The notes under the pieces are model-generated. The model was not told the origin of the DNA. It saw only the letters and a program-made list of their open reading frames with translations, and ran no database searches. Position numbers and translations under genes: made by a program. DNA of 64,000 nt from Hydrangea macrophylla (lineage: Eukaryota; Streptophyta; Magnoliopsida; Cornales; Hydrangeaceae): positions 134,497,999-134,561,998 of the forward strand of contig CM066991.1 of the NCBI GenBank assembly GCA_033977485.1, given 5' to 3'. Positions 1 to 12,460 of this stretch are shown piece after piece (the first letter of the stretch is position 1; each line of letters starts with the position of its first letter).

Positions 1-60
1 CAGTATGGAAAAGAGTAATGGACAGTGTGGTATAGTGAGTGCGGTTGAGATTGTGTTGTG

Positions 61-300
61 GACACTCCCTGGTAAGTGAGTACCAAAGTGTGCTGTGATT
101 GAGATTGCGGCGAGGGTGTCTTTGAAATGCAACGGTGACAAAATTGGACACTCCCTGACGACCATGGTAGCGTCAAAGCGTGTGAAGCCAAACTTGGACA
201 TTTCCTGGCACCCATGGTAGTGCTAAAATGTGGCCTACGGACACTCCCTGATACCCGAGTCTGGATACTGCGTGAGGGTTCCTCCGGTATTTGCATGGCG
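61..300 (+). repeat. Family X LTR sub-repeats (GGACACTCCCTGG)
   Basis: A ~55-60-bp unit containing GGACACTCCCTG and AAAGTGTG recurs at about 61, 154, 205 and 240, with further copies around 328 and 1700 on either side of the nested solo LTR. The same units occur inverted at 57780-58085. They are an internal feature of LTR family X. Confidence 0.75.
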
Positions 301-339
301 GATTAGGTATTAAAGTGTGAGGCATTAGACACTCCCTGG

Positions 340-1661
340 TGTTAGAGATATATACTAAAAGCCATGCTTTATGTAGTTGATTTATTATTCATTTAATAAA
401 ATCAGTTGATCCATTTTTTATGAGAATCTGTGTGGGCAATGTTTGTATTATATTATTTATTTAATATTATGCATGTGTGTCTCTCATTCTACATAGTCGG
501 TGGTTTGGTGTGTAGAGTTCGGCTTACATACGGAAGATCAGGCCATCAGATATTATAGAATGTAAGATTTTGGTTTACAGTCTTAGATGGGATTGGGCAC
601 ACCATCGGTAGGACTGCAGCATAGTGTTGTAGTAGGTTTGTCTTGCCTACGGAAAACGGTATAGTTTCAACTCACTATGCTGGTACACTTTGTGTATTAA
701 ACGGGACTGACTTGGGATAATTATCTTTATACTGACTTATAAGATAATTAATACCTGATGGCTATTATGAGTGCTTATACTCTAAATCCTAAGTTAATTT
801 GTAGACACGTACATTTGATAGTTACACTTTGATCCCTAAAAGGGTGAGATCCTTAAATGGGTCAATATCTTATTGGATTGGGTGGCAATATTAATTGTGT
901 GGTGGATATTAATTAATGATGGAATCCATGTCTCAATTTTGGGATTGATGATATCCCCTTGAGAAAGATTATAAGTTTTGATTATGTCAAACCCTGCAGG
1001 TGGATTTTGTATCCGACATATCAGATAAGTTAAGCAGAGGATCTCAAGGAATTTTAAGAAATTAATTAAATATGATTGTCAGTAATTATATTTAATTAAT
1101 GGATATCTGTAATCTTAACGTGGGGAGATAATAAGCATTTAATAACATGGAGCTCGAAATATATTTTTGAGATAAGGGTAGGAGTGTAATTATAATTCTT
1201 TAGTGGTATGAATTATAATTTATGGAAATAGGAATCTGATTCAGTTCGAATTAGGGTTTCCTAATTCCATAAGGAAGCCTATTCCTTATTGGCTTCTTAT
1301 GGTCCCTATCGTAGCCTATATATATGCTGCTTTGGCTCTCTTCTCAGTTAGCGTTTTTCTATATAAAGAATTATAACTCGGAATAGAAAAGAGAGCGTAA
1401 AAGAGGGAGAGCAGAAAACAGAAAGGATTTCGAAAGAGCCCACACTCAGTTCGATATTCTGGCAGCGGAGGAATACGGTAGAAGATCGTGAGCTGTTATC
1501 GAGCCCGTGTTCTCGATTCGTCTACTACAGCAATCCGGTTTTGCAGTTCAAGGTAACCCTAGTTCCGCCCTTGTAGGGTTATTGTAGTTTTCACGTATTT
1601 TTTTTTGCAGTACCAACTTATACGCGCTGTCAATGGATTCTGGGAACGCAGTTTCCTAACA
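340..1661 (+). mobile_element. Solo LTR, copia-like, nested in family X
   Basis: The block starts TGTTAGAGATATA and ends GTTTCCTAACA, so it has TG...CA termini with an imperfect TGTTAG/CTAACA inverted repeat. It is flanked by the exact 5-bp direct repeat CCTGG (335-339 and 1662-1666). Removing it restores an uninterrupted ACTCCCTGG repeat of the surrounding LTR. It is 1,322 bp with no coding region, and an AT-rich TATA-like stretch lies near 1317-1325. This is the signature of a solo LTR left by recombination between two LTRs. The superfamily is inferred from length and termini only. Confidence 0.85.
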
Positions 1662-2394
1662 CCTGGTACCCCGGACCAAAGTGTGAGGCAAACTGAACAT
1701 TCCCTGGCACCCCTGTGCTAAAGTGTGGCTATCGGAGTATTTCAAAGATACTGGTGTGTGATAGTGGATTGTTGGGTTTTGTCGAGAGAAAAGAGTTGGT
1801 AAAATGAGTTTGGTGCATTGTTTTCATACACGGTTACATATATGTGAATTATAGCTTTCAAATGATATTGTTGTTGTTTTCTAAAATGAACTCTTTACTC
1901 TAATGTAAACTCATTGAATTAAATGGGAATTTGAAAATGATAAATGAGTATGTTTTACATTTAAAGTTATGTTTTTAATACTCACCAGCTTCTTGAAGCT
2001 GACGACGTTAATGCGCCCTAGACATTCGTGTTCATGCTTTTCAGGTTTTGATCAAGCGGAACATTATGATTATGCAAACTGAGAACGGCTGCTTTGGATG
2101 ATAGAACTGTTATCAATATCCTATGCTTTAAGTTATAAGCTGTTTTGTAATAAGGATGACTGTAATAGACGATAGATATTGCTTTGTTTCAAGGCGGTCT
2201 GTGCCTTTAGATGACCCGTACTGTAATATGTAATAAGTTAGAAAAATATTTGTAAGTCTTGATTGCTTAACTCTGATCATGGTTTTATGTTGTTCGACGT
2301 TTGGGACGGAATCGATCCTTCAAATTGTCGTGACCTACGGGTCCATAAAGGAAATTAAATGCTTTCCATATTTATGCTACGTCGGGGCGTGACA

Positions 2395-5254
2395 TAATAT
2401 GCTATTAATATGTGTTAATTAATGAGAATTAATGCATAAAATGATTTAATGTGAGGTTATGAACCCACAGGTAAAAAGGTGTTCAAATGCGGACACAGAT
2501 GAAAGTTCTGTAAAAGGCTGAACTGGTATAAATGTGGGGCCCAACGAGGATCTAATTAAGATAATTTGCATTTTGATGTTATTATATGTTGATATACATA
2601 TTTGTTTTAATGCTAAAGATATTACTATGTCTTATGATAGGTTAAGGGAACCTGTTTGGGTACCCATGTGAGGGCGTATTTGAAAGCAATTGATAATTGG
2701 TAGGTTTAATAGCAACCTCATGATTTATGTGGGACCACGTTTGGGACCCACGCGGTACTTAGATTAAAACCAATTGAAAAGGTGGGTAGTTAACGTAATT
2801 AACATGGGGGTTTCATAATAAAGCTTAAAGAAAGTTGGGGGAGGTGTTTAGAGCAAAGATGTGCCAACACACATATGCATGTAGCATATGTGTCTCCTTA
2901 ACAAAAATTTACAGAAAATATAGAGAATTGAGAGCTCCCAAGTCGGTGACGGATTTCTCGACGACGTTTCTTGCCGTCTCTTCGCCGTCCGGTATCGGAT
3001 TTACGATCCGAGACCATTTTTGGATTCGTAGAGGTAAGAGGATCACGTGCATGTAATTTATTTTCATTTTCGACAATATTTTTACGGCAACCGTTCTTGA
3101 TAGACGTTGTTTTTGGTACCAAACTTATGTAGGATTGATCCTAGAGCAAGGGTTGGGTTGAATCTAGCTTAAAATTGGATTCTGGAAGCTTTAATCGCTA
3201 GTAAATCGAAGAGGTGAGTGTCCTAATTCCACAATTGGATGTTTAGCTATGTTAATGTGATAATTGTTGTTCATAGTTGTTAAACTCATGCTCATGTATA
3301 TATGTGTTGATGAATTTGGGCAAAAAGCATGCCAATAAGGTGAAATTGTTATGCTTATGTGCTAAGTTGCTTAAATGTTTATGTGGATCAACGGGAAGTC
3401 AAGTAGTGGTCACCATTTATAGGTCTCGTATGTAAGGGATAGGAAGTCCTCAATGAGTAGGACGTGGTGACGACCACAATGAAATGCCGGTGACGCCTTC
3501 AGGGTCACAAGAGAGTGTGTGTTGCGCTATATGCGCCAAAAGTGAGAAAGTTCCGGGGAGAGAAGGACCCGGGGGTGGTGGCTGGAGTTGCTTGACTTTC
3601 CGGAGATCAAATTGTTGTTTATAATGATTATTGCATTTGCATATTAAACATTCCAATAGCATAATTAGTTCTCTCACTAAGCGAAAGCTTAAACGAAAAA
3701 TATGTTTTTTGTTGTGGTTATTGAATAACCACCGCAGGTACGGCACGGTAAGAGGAGAGGAAATGATTCGCACAACGGGATGAGTGTGGGGGTTGTGAGA
3801 AGTGTTGACATGTGCATATGTATAGTTGTTTGGGGTTACGTTGTAGTCTTTATACCTAAAGTGTTGTAAACAACTTGTATTTTGTAGATGTTGAATCAAC
3901 TTATGTTTGGGAGGTTGTTTTATAATATGTCAAGTTCACATTTAGTATGGTTATGTCCAATGTAGTAAGTTGAACTTGAAAGTTGAAGTTGTGTATATTG
4001 GGAAAGAATTAGTAGCTTTGGTTGTAAAACTTATCTTGTTTCCTTATGTTGAATGATCATGTATGTGTTGGTGTAATGTGATGCAAGTTGATGTTCAAGT
4101 GAAAGGGTTAATGAATTTGAATGTTAAAACAACTTTCAAATGAGATCATGTACATGTTTGAATGTTGAAAGAACTTGGTTTCATGTTTAAAAATGGTTTC
4201 TATAAGTTTCATGAAGGTTACTTGAGGTTTTGAACTTACTTAGACAAAAAAAAAAAAAAAAAAAAAATTTCCTTTTCCTTACTAGCTTTGTAAGTTTGAG
4301 GTTTCTATGGTTAGTTCCTCATTTGAATGTACATGGAAGATGGTTTGAATGATTTGGAAAGACTTACATAAGTTATGGATGTGTTTATGGGTGTTTGGGA
4401 ACAATTTTCAAAAGTTTTCATAATGTTTGGAACAAATTGTAGAACCTGGGAGTGCTTTCCAAATGGTTTTGGATGTATCTAAAGGGATTGATATGGTTTC
4501 GTCGAGTTTTCGACAGAATTTTGCTCATGTTAGCTTAATGATGGGGAGAGATGCAAGTTTGTGTTATCAACTTGGAGTAGTAGGTAACTTGGGTTGTAAA
4601 TCACTCTTAATTTCCTTTTGGTTGAGAAGTTAAGCAAGTTTTGGGTTAAATTGTGAATTTTGATGTAAGTTCATGATCTTAAGGAAGAATGTGTATGTTT
4701 GATTGTCAATCCATACTTAGAGATGTTGTATTAAGGTTTAGGAACATTTGGAAATGCTTGACAATGAATTTTGATGCTTCCACAAAGTTTTGGGAAAGTT
4801 TGAGAATGTTTTGAACTGTTTTTGGCAGAGTTTTAGCAACAGAAAACCCATCTGCAGAATCCGGATTGATCCGGGTTTGATGCGGATCGATTCGGGGCTT
4901 CTGGAGGTGCAAAAAATACCAATCTGCTAAAATCGGATCGATCCTGTTTTGGGCAGATCGATCTGCTGATCCAGTCTTAGCCCGACGGTTTTTACGGAAA
5001 CAAGCATAACTCTCTCTAGGAAATTCGGAGTTGCGAGTCGTTTTTTGCGTTGGAATTGGGACTCAAAGATCTATCTTTTGATATAAAGTTTGCTATACTC
5101 TATTAAAGACCATTTTGCCCTTGTGGCTATTTTGTGTCAACGGAGTTGTTTAAGGAGGTCTAATCCATGTTTTTCGTAGTAAATTAAAGGTGTTTTGATG
5201 TGTGGGCTTGTTACACGTGTCCCAACTCGCCCGAGGTGGGTTGGGGGTGTGACA
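2395..5254 (+). mobile_element. Tekay-type LTR, family Y (3' part)
   Basis: The block ends GGGGTGTGACA at 5254. Its 3' half matches, inverted, the complete solo LTR at 60720-62780. Shared stretches include TTTTTTGCGTTGG with the following ATCTTTTGAT, and GTTTGGGTACCCATGTGAG near 2655. Its own start lies left of the window because family X inserted close to its 5' end. A 26-base poly-A run lies at 4242-4267. GATC-rich palindromic stretches (ATCGATC-type) lie at 4865-4965. The short reading frames inside are not supported as genes. Confidence 0.75.
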
Positions 5255-6353
5255 GAAAATAGAAGTCTGCCTAGCATTTCTGCTACACTATTATGCTTTC
5301 ATTGGACTAATGTTGAGAGTTTTCTCCACGAGTTTGGTGGTTTTGAAGAGGTCTCTTTATGAATGACTAGAATTTGAACCCATGATTTCATGTTTGGGAA
5401 CACTTTCCACGACTCTTTCTACGGTCTTGTTTAGTTTGATTTCGACTTTTTATTAAAAGCAGAAGTCTCTAATCACAAGAGTATCATTGAAATTGAGAAA
5501 AATTCATAAAAGTTTAAATGTGTTTATTGCAACATGTTCGGGCAGAAGCATCTTCGGATCTACATCAATTAAAATATGTTTTTGAGGATTAAAGTACTGC
5601 TTGTTAAAATTTATCCAAACATGAAAATATACGCGTATTGGGTTCAAGAAGCACGTTTGGATCGATGCCTATATTTGGGAAGTTTTTCCACACCGGACCT
5701 ACCCTCAGACTAAGATCCGATTTTGCAATAGCTTTAGAGTTCATAAGTTGTTGTGAAATTCCAAAAGTTAAATAAAACTATTTGACAAATCAGATTTTGT
5801 TATTCAATTACAAAAATAAAAAATGTGAGTCAATCGCAGAAATATCAATCGGCCAAAAGCTTCCCTGAACTACCTTTCACAATTGAGTCGCAGAAACAAT
5901 GCCAAATTGGCCCTAAATCAGAGGAGTTAAAATCATAAGTGTTAACAATTAGAGAATACTCACATTGATATTTGAATTTGATATATAAAATTAATTCAGA
6001 CAAATAAAAATAAGAAATAGGGCTAGAAGAGGAATGAAAGGATGCTTTCGTAATTTAGCATTTTCATTTGGCGACATGTGCGCTTACGGATTCTGATGTT
6101 TCCTTCCTTTTCTCCGAGTCCCACACCCCACCAACTGCTCTGAAATTGTCCCTTTTTATTTTTTATTTATTTTTTTATAATTTTTATGTGGTTCCCCTTC
6201 CCCCCCCCCCCCCCCTCATTCATTGTGATTGCTCAGTTGGCTTTGGAAAAAAAAGCAACTTCATCTCGCATTAATTCATGGGTTTTTATTTTTTATTTAT
6301 GTTATTACATTGTGGTGGTGTAAATATCTTAATCTCAAAATATTATAAATAGA
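5255..6353. other. Intergenic, no gene seen
   Basis: AT-rich DNA with no supported reading frame. A ~60-bp stretch at 5770-5835 (TATTTGACAAATCAGATT and AAATGTGAGT) resembles 48672-48725 in segmental copy B, so it may be a further dispersed relative of that segment. There is a poly-C tract at 6200-6215. Confidence 0.5.
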
Positions 6354-6553
6354 TCCCAACATGTTAAGAAAAATACTTCAGTAAAGTTATTTTTAATGCA
6401 TTTTGTTAGGTTCCTCTCATAATTTTTAAAATTGTTTTTGTAAGATTGCATTTTTTAAAAAATGTTTTTTTTGGAAATTGTATATCTATGTGAGAGGAAC
6501 CTAACGAAATGTACTTAAGCAATTTTGCTGAAGTCGTGTCCCATGTTAAGGAC
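6354..6553. mobile_element. MITE-like long hairpin
   Basis: The arms are imperfect inverted repeats of ~65 bp. Left: ACATGTTAAG, then TACTTCAG, then GTTAGGTTCCTCTCA. Right: TGAGAGGAACCTAAC, CTGAAGT and CATGTTAAGG. The loop is A/T-rich. There is no coding capacity, which is typical of a non-autonomous DNA transposon. No clear TSD could be fixed. Confidence 0.6.
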
Positions 6554-6643
6554 TAAGTTACAACAGATTTGACCAAAATCACTTAAGTGTGTGATACATT
6601 CAGAATCACTAGAATGTATCGTAGAATTTTCCAAATTTCATAA

Positions 6644-6800
6644 TAGGAAAATACTAATGTCAAAGCGGAAATTGCTAATGCCAATACCGAAAGTGTTGAT
6701 AAAATTTTAGCGACAAAAATCATCTGTCGCTAAAATTTTATCGAACTTTCTGCTTTGCTTTGACGTTTACAATTTCGTCATTAGCATTAGCAGTAGCCTA
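6644..6800. mobile_element. MITE-like hairpin with near-perfect core
   Basis: The inner arms GATAAAATTTTAGCGACA and TGTCGCTAAAATTTTATC are perfectly complementary. The outer arms (ACTAATGTCAAAGCGG..., ...CATTAGCAGTAGCCTA) are complementary with mismatches. It is ~157 bp and non-coding. Confidence 0.6.
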
Positions 6801-8053
6801 AACATACTCATACAAATTATGTGGTCTACTGACTCCAATCATTCTCAAAATAACTAACACAAGAGCTTTAAAAAAAAAAAAAAAAATTGTGGAGCTGAAA
6901 TAGTATATGTACATGTGCAAGAATTTTGGATATGTTTTTTCTTATTTGCAAAGAAAGTCAAACATTATCTTAAAAAACAGGGAAATTTGGAGGAATGCCC
7001 ACAATTAATAATTAAACTTGATGAGACAAACTTTAATATAACTAATAATTAAACTAACAAAAAGTGCCAATTACATTGAACTCCCCTAAGATTTATATTT
7101 ACTAAAGTTTCACTCTAAATGATGAGATATTACAAAAACCTTTATTGCTCTAAGTTTTCAATCACTTCACCAATATATTAATTAGTCGAAATAAAATTAA
7201 CGTTGTCTTTGCTATTAGTGCTATAGCAACATTGAATGACTAATCTACATTCTATCAAATGATTCAAATCTTTATAGTACTCTCACTCTTAGTTAAAATA
7301 ACTAACCACCCAAGGCACGCATGCAGTTAGGATTATTTTTTGAGAAGAAGTAATTTTTTAGCCTGTTCAATTGTGTAAATTTTATCTTTTGTTAATTTAG
7401 TTGATGATGAGTATATATATTTTACGTGAAGGTATATTGGTCATTCAATATTATTTAAATTACACCACAAAGAAATGATTAATTTTCTAACAACTTGTTA
7501 ACAATCGAGGTTCAATATCTCATCCATCATGGATAGAATGTTGTATATGCAAATTTCAGGGGAGGTTAGTATAATTTGACCGAAAATGGAGGAAAAAAAA
7601 AAAGGGGTGTGAACGTAGGCGTAAACACGGGTATAGACAAGACCACCTACCACAGCTCAGGGGAAATTGATACGGAAGGCCCCACATATTTCACTTTGTT
7701 TATATATGTATGCGTGTGTATATATATATATATATATATATATGATGGTCCAGGGCCCACGAACATGCTTAGCTGTAGTACGTAGTATGGGACAAAGTAA
7801 ATTAATGAAAGGGAGAGCAACTCTAGGTTTGTACCGTCCCTTCAAAAAAACAAAAAACCTCAGGTTTGTACCTTTGGAGATAATTGAAGATGTTATAAGA
7901 ATCAGAGTAATATTTAGGTGATAAATATTTTTTACAAAACACTTATAAACATACTTTTAACCTTCAAATTTGTTTGCCTCTTTTACGAACCCCATTTTCT
8001 TGAAGATGGTCTTCAAGAAGATACTCCAATATCAGAAATGCTAGACCCATATA
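6801..8053. other. Intergenic, microsatellites only
   Basis: No supported gene. It contains a poly-A run at 6870-6885 and a (TA)n run at about 7718-7743. Confidence 0.5.
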
Positions 8054-8217
8054 GTGAATCACACACTTTTTTCACACATAGTTTTAAATGCTTGTACAAT
8101 ATATTGTTTGATTTTAATTATTATTATTTTTTTTTTTTACTTTTTTGTGCCTCACTCAAACAGCTCAAGATACAAGCATTTAAAATTGTGTATGAAAAAA
8201 ATACTATATGATTCACT
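8054..8217. mobile_element. MITE with TTTAAATGCTTGTA core
   Basis: Terminal inverted repeats of ~45 bp: AGTGAATCACACACTTTTTT...TTTTAAATGCTTGTA on the left, and TACAAGCATTTAAAA...GATTCACT on the right. The central TTTAAATGC arm plus a GTTTGA...TTTT...TGTGC loop also occurs in the MITE split at 9551/29518 and in hairpins at 43487 and 45479, so these look like one diverged family. Confidence 0.65.
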
Positions 8218-9541
8218 ATGTAGATCTAAAATTACTGCTCCAGTACTCATTCAGCTATATAAGTTTGCGTACTTTTGTAGTTTCCTCTATATTATAGTGT
8301 TTTTTTTTCCTTTCATTTATTTGTGTGACAACTGGATAATTGGTACTAGGTTCTATAACGAGTTTTTTTAAATCCTGCCAATGGAAGCAATTTTCCATGT
8401 GAAAGTCTTCTCCAAGTTGCTATTTATGTTGATCTTATATTAGCACGGTTCTAAATTCTAATGGGCCGGGAGTACTTTCCTTTTACTTTTTGCTATCAGA
8501 ACACTGACTGTTAAGCGTTATCAAGTAAGTTTGAGATTTCTTAAGTACTAAAAAAAAAATAAAAAATTAAAGTTTTGAGATGAGAAAATAAGTAGAACAT
8601 GCAGGGGAAGCAATATGTTGCAAAATGTAAATCATGGTTTGTTAACCGGTGTCAACAATTAATTACCTCGGCAGCAAGCAATCCTAATGGTTGGAAATTA
8701 ATTATCTGCTTCCTCCTATAGCGATTAATTAAGGTTTCCAATTAAGAATCTAAGATCACGTTTACTAACTAGCTTCAATTTAACGAACGTGCACTTTGTT
8801 CGATCAGGAACCACCAGTAGTGTTTCCATCTGAATAATACATCATATATAATTCATTCATAACGTCTTTAGAACCCAAAAAATTGTATGGTATAAAATTC
8901 TAGAGAGGTCTATTCTAAAACTCAAAAAATTCTTACACTAAAAGTGCAATTTTTAAAATTTTAGGTCCTTTACTTTTGAGTTTTATATACATATATATCA
9001 ATATATATGTAGTTGATCATGACACTAAATTAGGCCTTGAAAGAGGCCTAAATGTAAAATACTAAAAATCATAAGTTAAAAATATAATTATGAAAATTTC
9101 ATAGAAACCTTTCAAAATTTTGTGAACTTTAGTGGCCCGGAATGGTTGCCCCTTTTGCCCACCCATCGGGCCGGCCATACCAAAGAATATATATATATAT
9201 ATATATATATATTTGCGTGCGTGCTTCCGCGCAAATCATGATTACTCTTACTAGCTAGCTAGCTAGGGTTTGATATCTTAGTAACCAATTAACGAGGATT
9301 AGTAGCTCGATCTGTCAAATTTTGGATTAATCGTTAGAGAGAGAGAGTGCATTTTGGTGGGAAATTTAGTTGGATAATCGTTAAAGAATAAAGACACCAT
9401 CTCTTAACTGTTTCTGAGGCCGTTAATAAATGATTTTTAAGTCTCTACGTGGCCTATACTTGGGCCTAAGTTGGGCCAACTGGTTGTGGGAATTGGGGTG
9501 GGCAAATGAATATAACTGGTCTATACATCCATTTTTGAATT
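8218..9541. other. Intergenic, no gene seen
   Basis: AT-rich, with a (TA)n run near 9187-9212 and a (CTAG)n run at 9250-9266. No coding or RNA gene could be supported. Confidence 0.5.
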
Positions 9542-9550
9542 AATATGAAA

Positions 9551-9657
9551 GAGTAATTTTACAAACACAACACATTGTACAACACAAAACATAATATGGT
9601 TTTAAATGCCTTGTATTCTGCGATGTTTGAAATTTTTACACATTTCTATGCACCATT
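9551..9657. mobile_element. Left part of a MITE split by copia element
   Basis: The left inverted repeat begins GAGTAATTTTACAAACACAAC. Its partner ends at 29518 (CTGTAGCATTACTC). The pair is flanked by the exact 9-bp direct repeat AATATGAAA (9542-9550 and 29519-29527), the TSD length of Mutator-like elements. The copia element at 9658-29452 landed inside it, so the two halves lie 19.8 kb apart. Confidence 0.85.
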
Positions 9658-10209
9658 TGTTAACTTCTATGTGACTTTTAGAATTCTCATTAAATGTGGC
9701 CCACTAACCTTCTATGTTAGTTGGACTCCACTAACTATTTAGCCAAAATAAGATTGTCCCAATTAATATATATATGTATGTGTATATATATAAGATATAC
9801 TTTATTAATTGTTGAGAGAACCAATGATTGAATGATTTATCTTTCAAAAGTTATGAAATACGAGACTTTTCATATTCAGTAATTATGAAAGTCATTACGT
9901 ATTCCAAGACAGTCTTTATGACAGTCATTAATAGGTTCTCTTCTCTCATCTATAAAAGGTACACCCTACCCCTTGAAAGTGAACTTCAATCAATTACAGA
10001 AAATAAGGGTGTACATAATTGAGAGACAGAAAGAAGAAGAAAAAGCCTAGAGTAAAGTACAATCTAAGGGGTTCCAATTCCTTCTCTACCAATTTCAATG
10101 GCGAATAACAGTATGTAAATTGTATTTGATTTCTTAAGGTGTATCATATTCAAGATCTTGACAATTAAAATTATTTCCGCATGATAGTTTTATCAATTAA
10201 AGTCTAACA
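9658..10209 (+). repeat. 5' LTR of copia element
   Basis: 552 bp, TG...CA. Matches 28911-29452 along its whole length. A clear TATA box (CTATAAAAGG) lies at 9950-9959 and an A-rich GAGAGACAGAAAG leader follows. Confidence 0.92.
9951..9957 (+). promoter_or_regulatory. TATA box of copia LTR promoter
   Basis: TATAAAA preceded by a CT-rich stretch, at the same place in both LTRs (9951 and 29194). Transcription would start ~30 bp downstream. The role is inferred from LTR architecture. Confidence 0.6.
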
Positions 10210-10210
10210 G

Positions 10211-10222
10211 TTAGTATCCGAA
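10211..10222 (+). other. Decayed primer binding site
   Basis: The bases just after the 5' LTR, TTAGTATCCGAAC, align with the usual plant PBS for initiator tRNA-Met (TGGTATCAGAGC) with several mismatches. This fits an aged, inactive element. Confidence 0.55.
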
Positions 10223-11593
10223 CTTGGTTTTGAATATACACATCTTAGACTAAATGATTTAATCAGATCGATTCATATATATATATATATATATGTTCAT
10301 ATGTTCGTATATATGTTGTTGAAATGTTTTGAATCTGTGCAACTTGGAATCAAATATAAACAAACAACATCTATATACAATTCTGCGTGTGCATGTGTAT
10401 ATGCTTCATGTGGATGTGCATGTGTCGATTTCCATTGCAATAAGATTTCGTTCAAGATTTGTCCTTTCTCGTTGCTGATTTACATGAGGTTTGACATAAT
10501 ATTGAATAAAATAGATTTACAGAAAGGACTACGTATACCAAAATAGTCAAACTTTTTTATGGGAGATAATGTGTGAAATCTTGACCATTAAAAAAAGAAA
10601 AAAAAAAAAAACCTCATTACTTGTTTTGTAGGTCTATAGGCTTGTATGTGCAAATAAATATAAATATGTACATATTCTTGATGTTCTGTTACAAACAGTA
10701 GATGAAGAATTTGTCATGTAAATTAACAAGGATGGGAAAGGTTATGTGACTGTGATTATATGTTTCAAATTTATCTATTGAATAAAAAGTTTTAATATTG
10801 AAGTTTATATCTACATTTAGAGTTATTGCTACTTTTGTCATTGAAAGGATTTTAATCACATAAAAGAAAAAATAAAATTTATCATTTTTATTAAGGAAGT
10901 GATTAAGTAAATAAATGACAATTTTAGCATTTAAATAATAACTCTAATAAAAGTGATAGAAAATATACAAATTTAGAGTTATTGCTTAAAGTAACCATTG
11001 AACAGAAAATTCAATTACATAAAAGAAAAATTAGAAATTACTATTATTTTCATTAAATTAGTAATTGAATTAGTAAATGATAACTTTAGCAATTAAATAA
11101 ATAACTCTAATAAAAGTTTAGAGAATATTATTGGTTAGTTTTATTTTCATATAGTTTATTAACTTAGTAGTTGTCAAAGTGACCTAGGTTAGTGAGCCTT
11201 ATGAATATAAAACTACATTAAAGATTAGTTAAAAAGGGTGACATAAAAGACAATAATATTCTCAATGGCAGTCATAGTTGGAAGATTGTGACTAGCCCAA
11301 AGGAGAATCACTTTCAACTAACTATGAACTGGATATGGTAATGTAATTTGTGTTACTGAGTAGTTTAGAATTGGATACCCAAAGGTAACATGACTAACTA
11401 TTAGGTGACATAAATTACATTAGACCTATATAGGTGATAATATTTTGCACCTATAGAGTGAGTGGACACTAGATATGCTACGGTTTCGCCCAAAGGAGAA
11501 ACTGTAGTGATGTCAATAGTTCACCTGCTTAGAATTTATAATTCTATATTACAGGTAGACTCAAGGCCTTAACGTGAGCATTGTCCTATTTCA
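10223..11593 (+). other. Copia leader with tandem inverted repeats
   Basis: Untranslated region between PBS and gag, unusually long for a copia element. It holds two tandem ~150-bp units at about 10818-10966 and 10974-11122. Each unit begins TTAGAGTTATTGCT and ends ATAACTCTAATAAAAG, so each is itself a terminal-inverted-repeat structure, probably a small MITE present twice. An (AT)n run lies at 10276-10293. Confidence 0.55.
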
Positions 11594-12460
11594 GTGACTG
11601 TTCCCACTTCGTTGCACTCTCATGCATCTAGCATTCCAACTCTTAATGGGTCAAATTTTTCGGAATGGTATGAACAAGTCCAATTCACACTAAGTGTGTT
11701 AGATCTTGACATGACACTGTTGGTTAACAAACCTGAGGAAGTTACTGCTGACAGTACTGCAGTACAGGTTGACATGATGAAAGCTTGGGAGAGATCAAAC
11801 ATACTTAGTCTTATGTTTATGAGGATGACCATAGCTAATAACATTAAGACTTCTCTTCCTCAAACTAATAGCGCATTGGAACTTTTGACTGCTGTTAAAG
11901 AATGTTTTAAATCGGCAGATAAGTCACTAGCAGACACACTTATGGCAGAATTAACTACTGTCAAATATGATGGTAATAGAGGGGTTCAGGAACATATTTT
12001 CTATATGACTGACAAAGTTGCAAAATTAGGAGCACTAGGAATGCAAGTGGATGAATCATTCTTAGTACAGTTTATTCTCAACTCACTCCCTTCTCAGTTC
12101 GGCCCATTCAAAATTCACTATAATACTCATAAAGACAAATGAAATTTGAATGAGCTGACTAGTATGTGTATTCAAGAGGAAGTGAGATTAAGGGAAGAAG
12201 GACCCCACTCTGTGCTGGTTGTGACTCATGAAGCTAAAAAGAAAGGAAAGTTTATAAAAGGAAAGAGGATTCCACCAAAGAAAGGTGATGGACCTGGGAA
12301 AAGTAGCCAGGGCCATGGAAAGTTTATTGTCACGTGTTATTTTTGTGGCAAGAAAGGTCATGTGAAGAAGGGCTGCAGCAAGCGTAAAGCTTGGTTCGAA
12401 AAGAGAGGTATCAATCTTTCTTTTGTATGTTATGAATCAATTCTTGCTGAAGTTCCTTCT
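11594..12460 (+). pseudogene. gag: copia gag (broken)
   Basis: Encodes a UBN2-type copia Gag: a LNGSNFSEWYEQVQFTL start, a helical capsid region, then a basic stretch (KKKGKFIKGKR) and a single CCHC zinc knuckle (CYFCGKKGHVKKGC, about 12339-12380). The frame is closed by a TGA at 12140-12142, where family members usually have a coding residue. The same frame resumes directly after it. The Gag would form the virus-like particle and bind genomic RNA in an intact element. Given the other lesions downstream this copy cannot make a full polyprotein. Confidence 0.85.

Larger units (their letters stand above)
1..2394 (+). mobile_element. Tekay-type LTR, family X (left-truncated by window)
   Basis: This is the 3' part of a long LTR whose start lies outside the window. 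It ends CGGGGCGTGACA at 2394, and the last ~60 bases (GGTCCATAAAGGAAATT, TTATGCTAC) match the ends of the intact chromovirus LTRs at 16692 and 25025. Its body matches, in reverse complement, the complete solo LTR at 57130-60416, including the ACTCCCTGG sub-repeats. A copia-like solo LTR (340-1661) interrupts it. It sits inside LTR family Y, which resumes at 2395. Whether it is a solo LTR or the 3' LTR of a fuller element cannot be decided here. No coding capacity was seen. Confidence 0.8.

Noticed and set aside
3450..3899. 149-residue minus-strand frame in LTR family Y
   Set aside because: No domain, low-complexity composition, and it lies inside non-coding LTR sequence. The matching region of the other Y copy does not keep it open.
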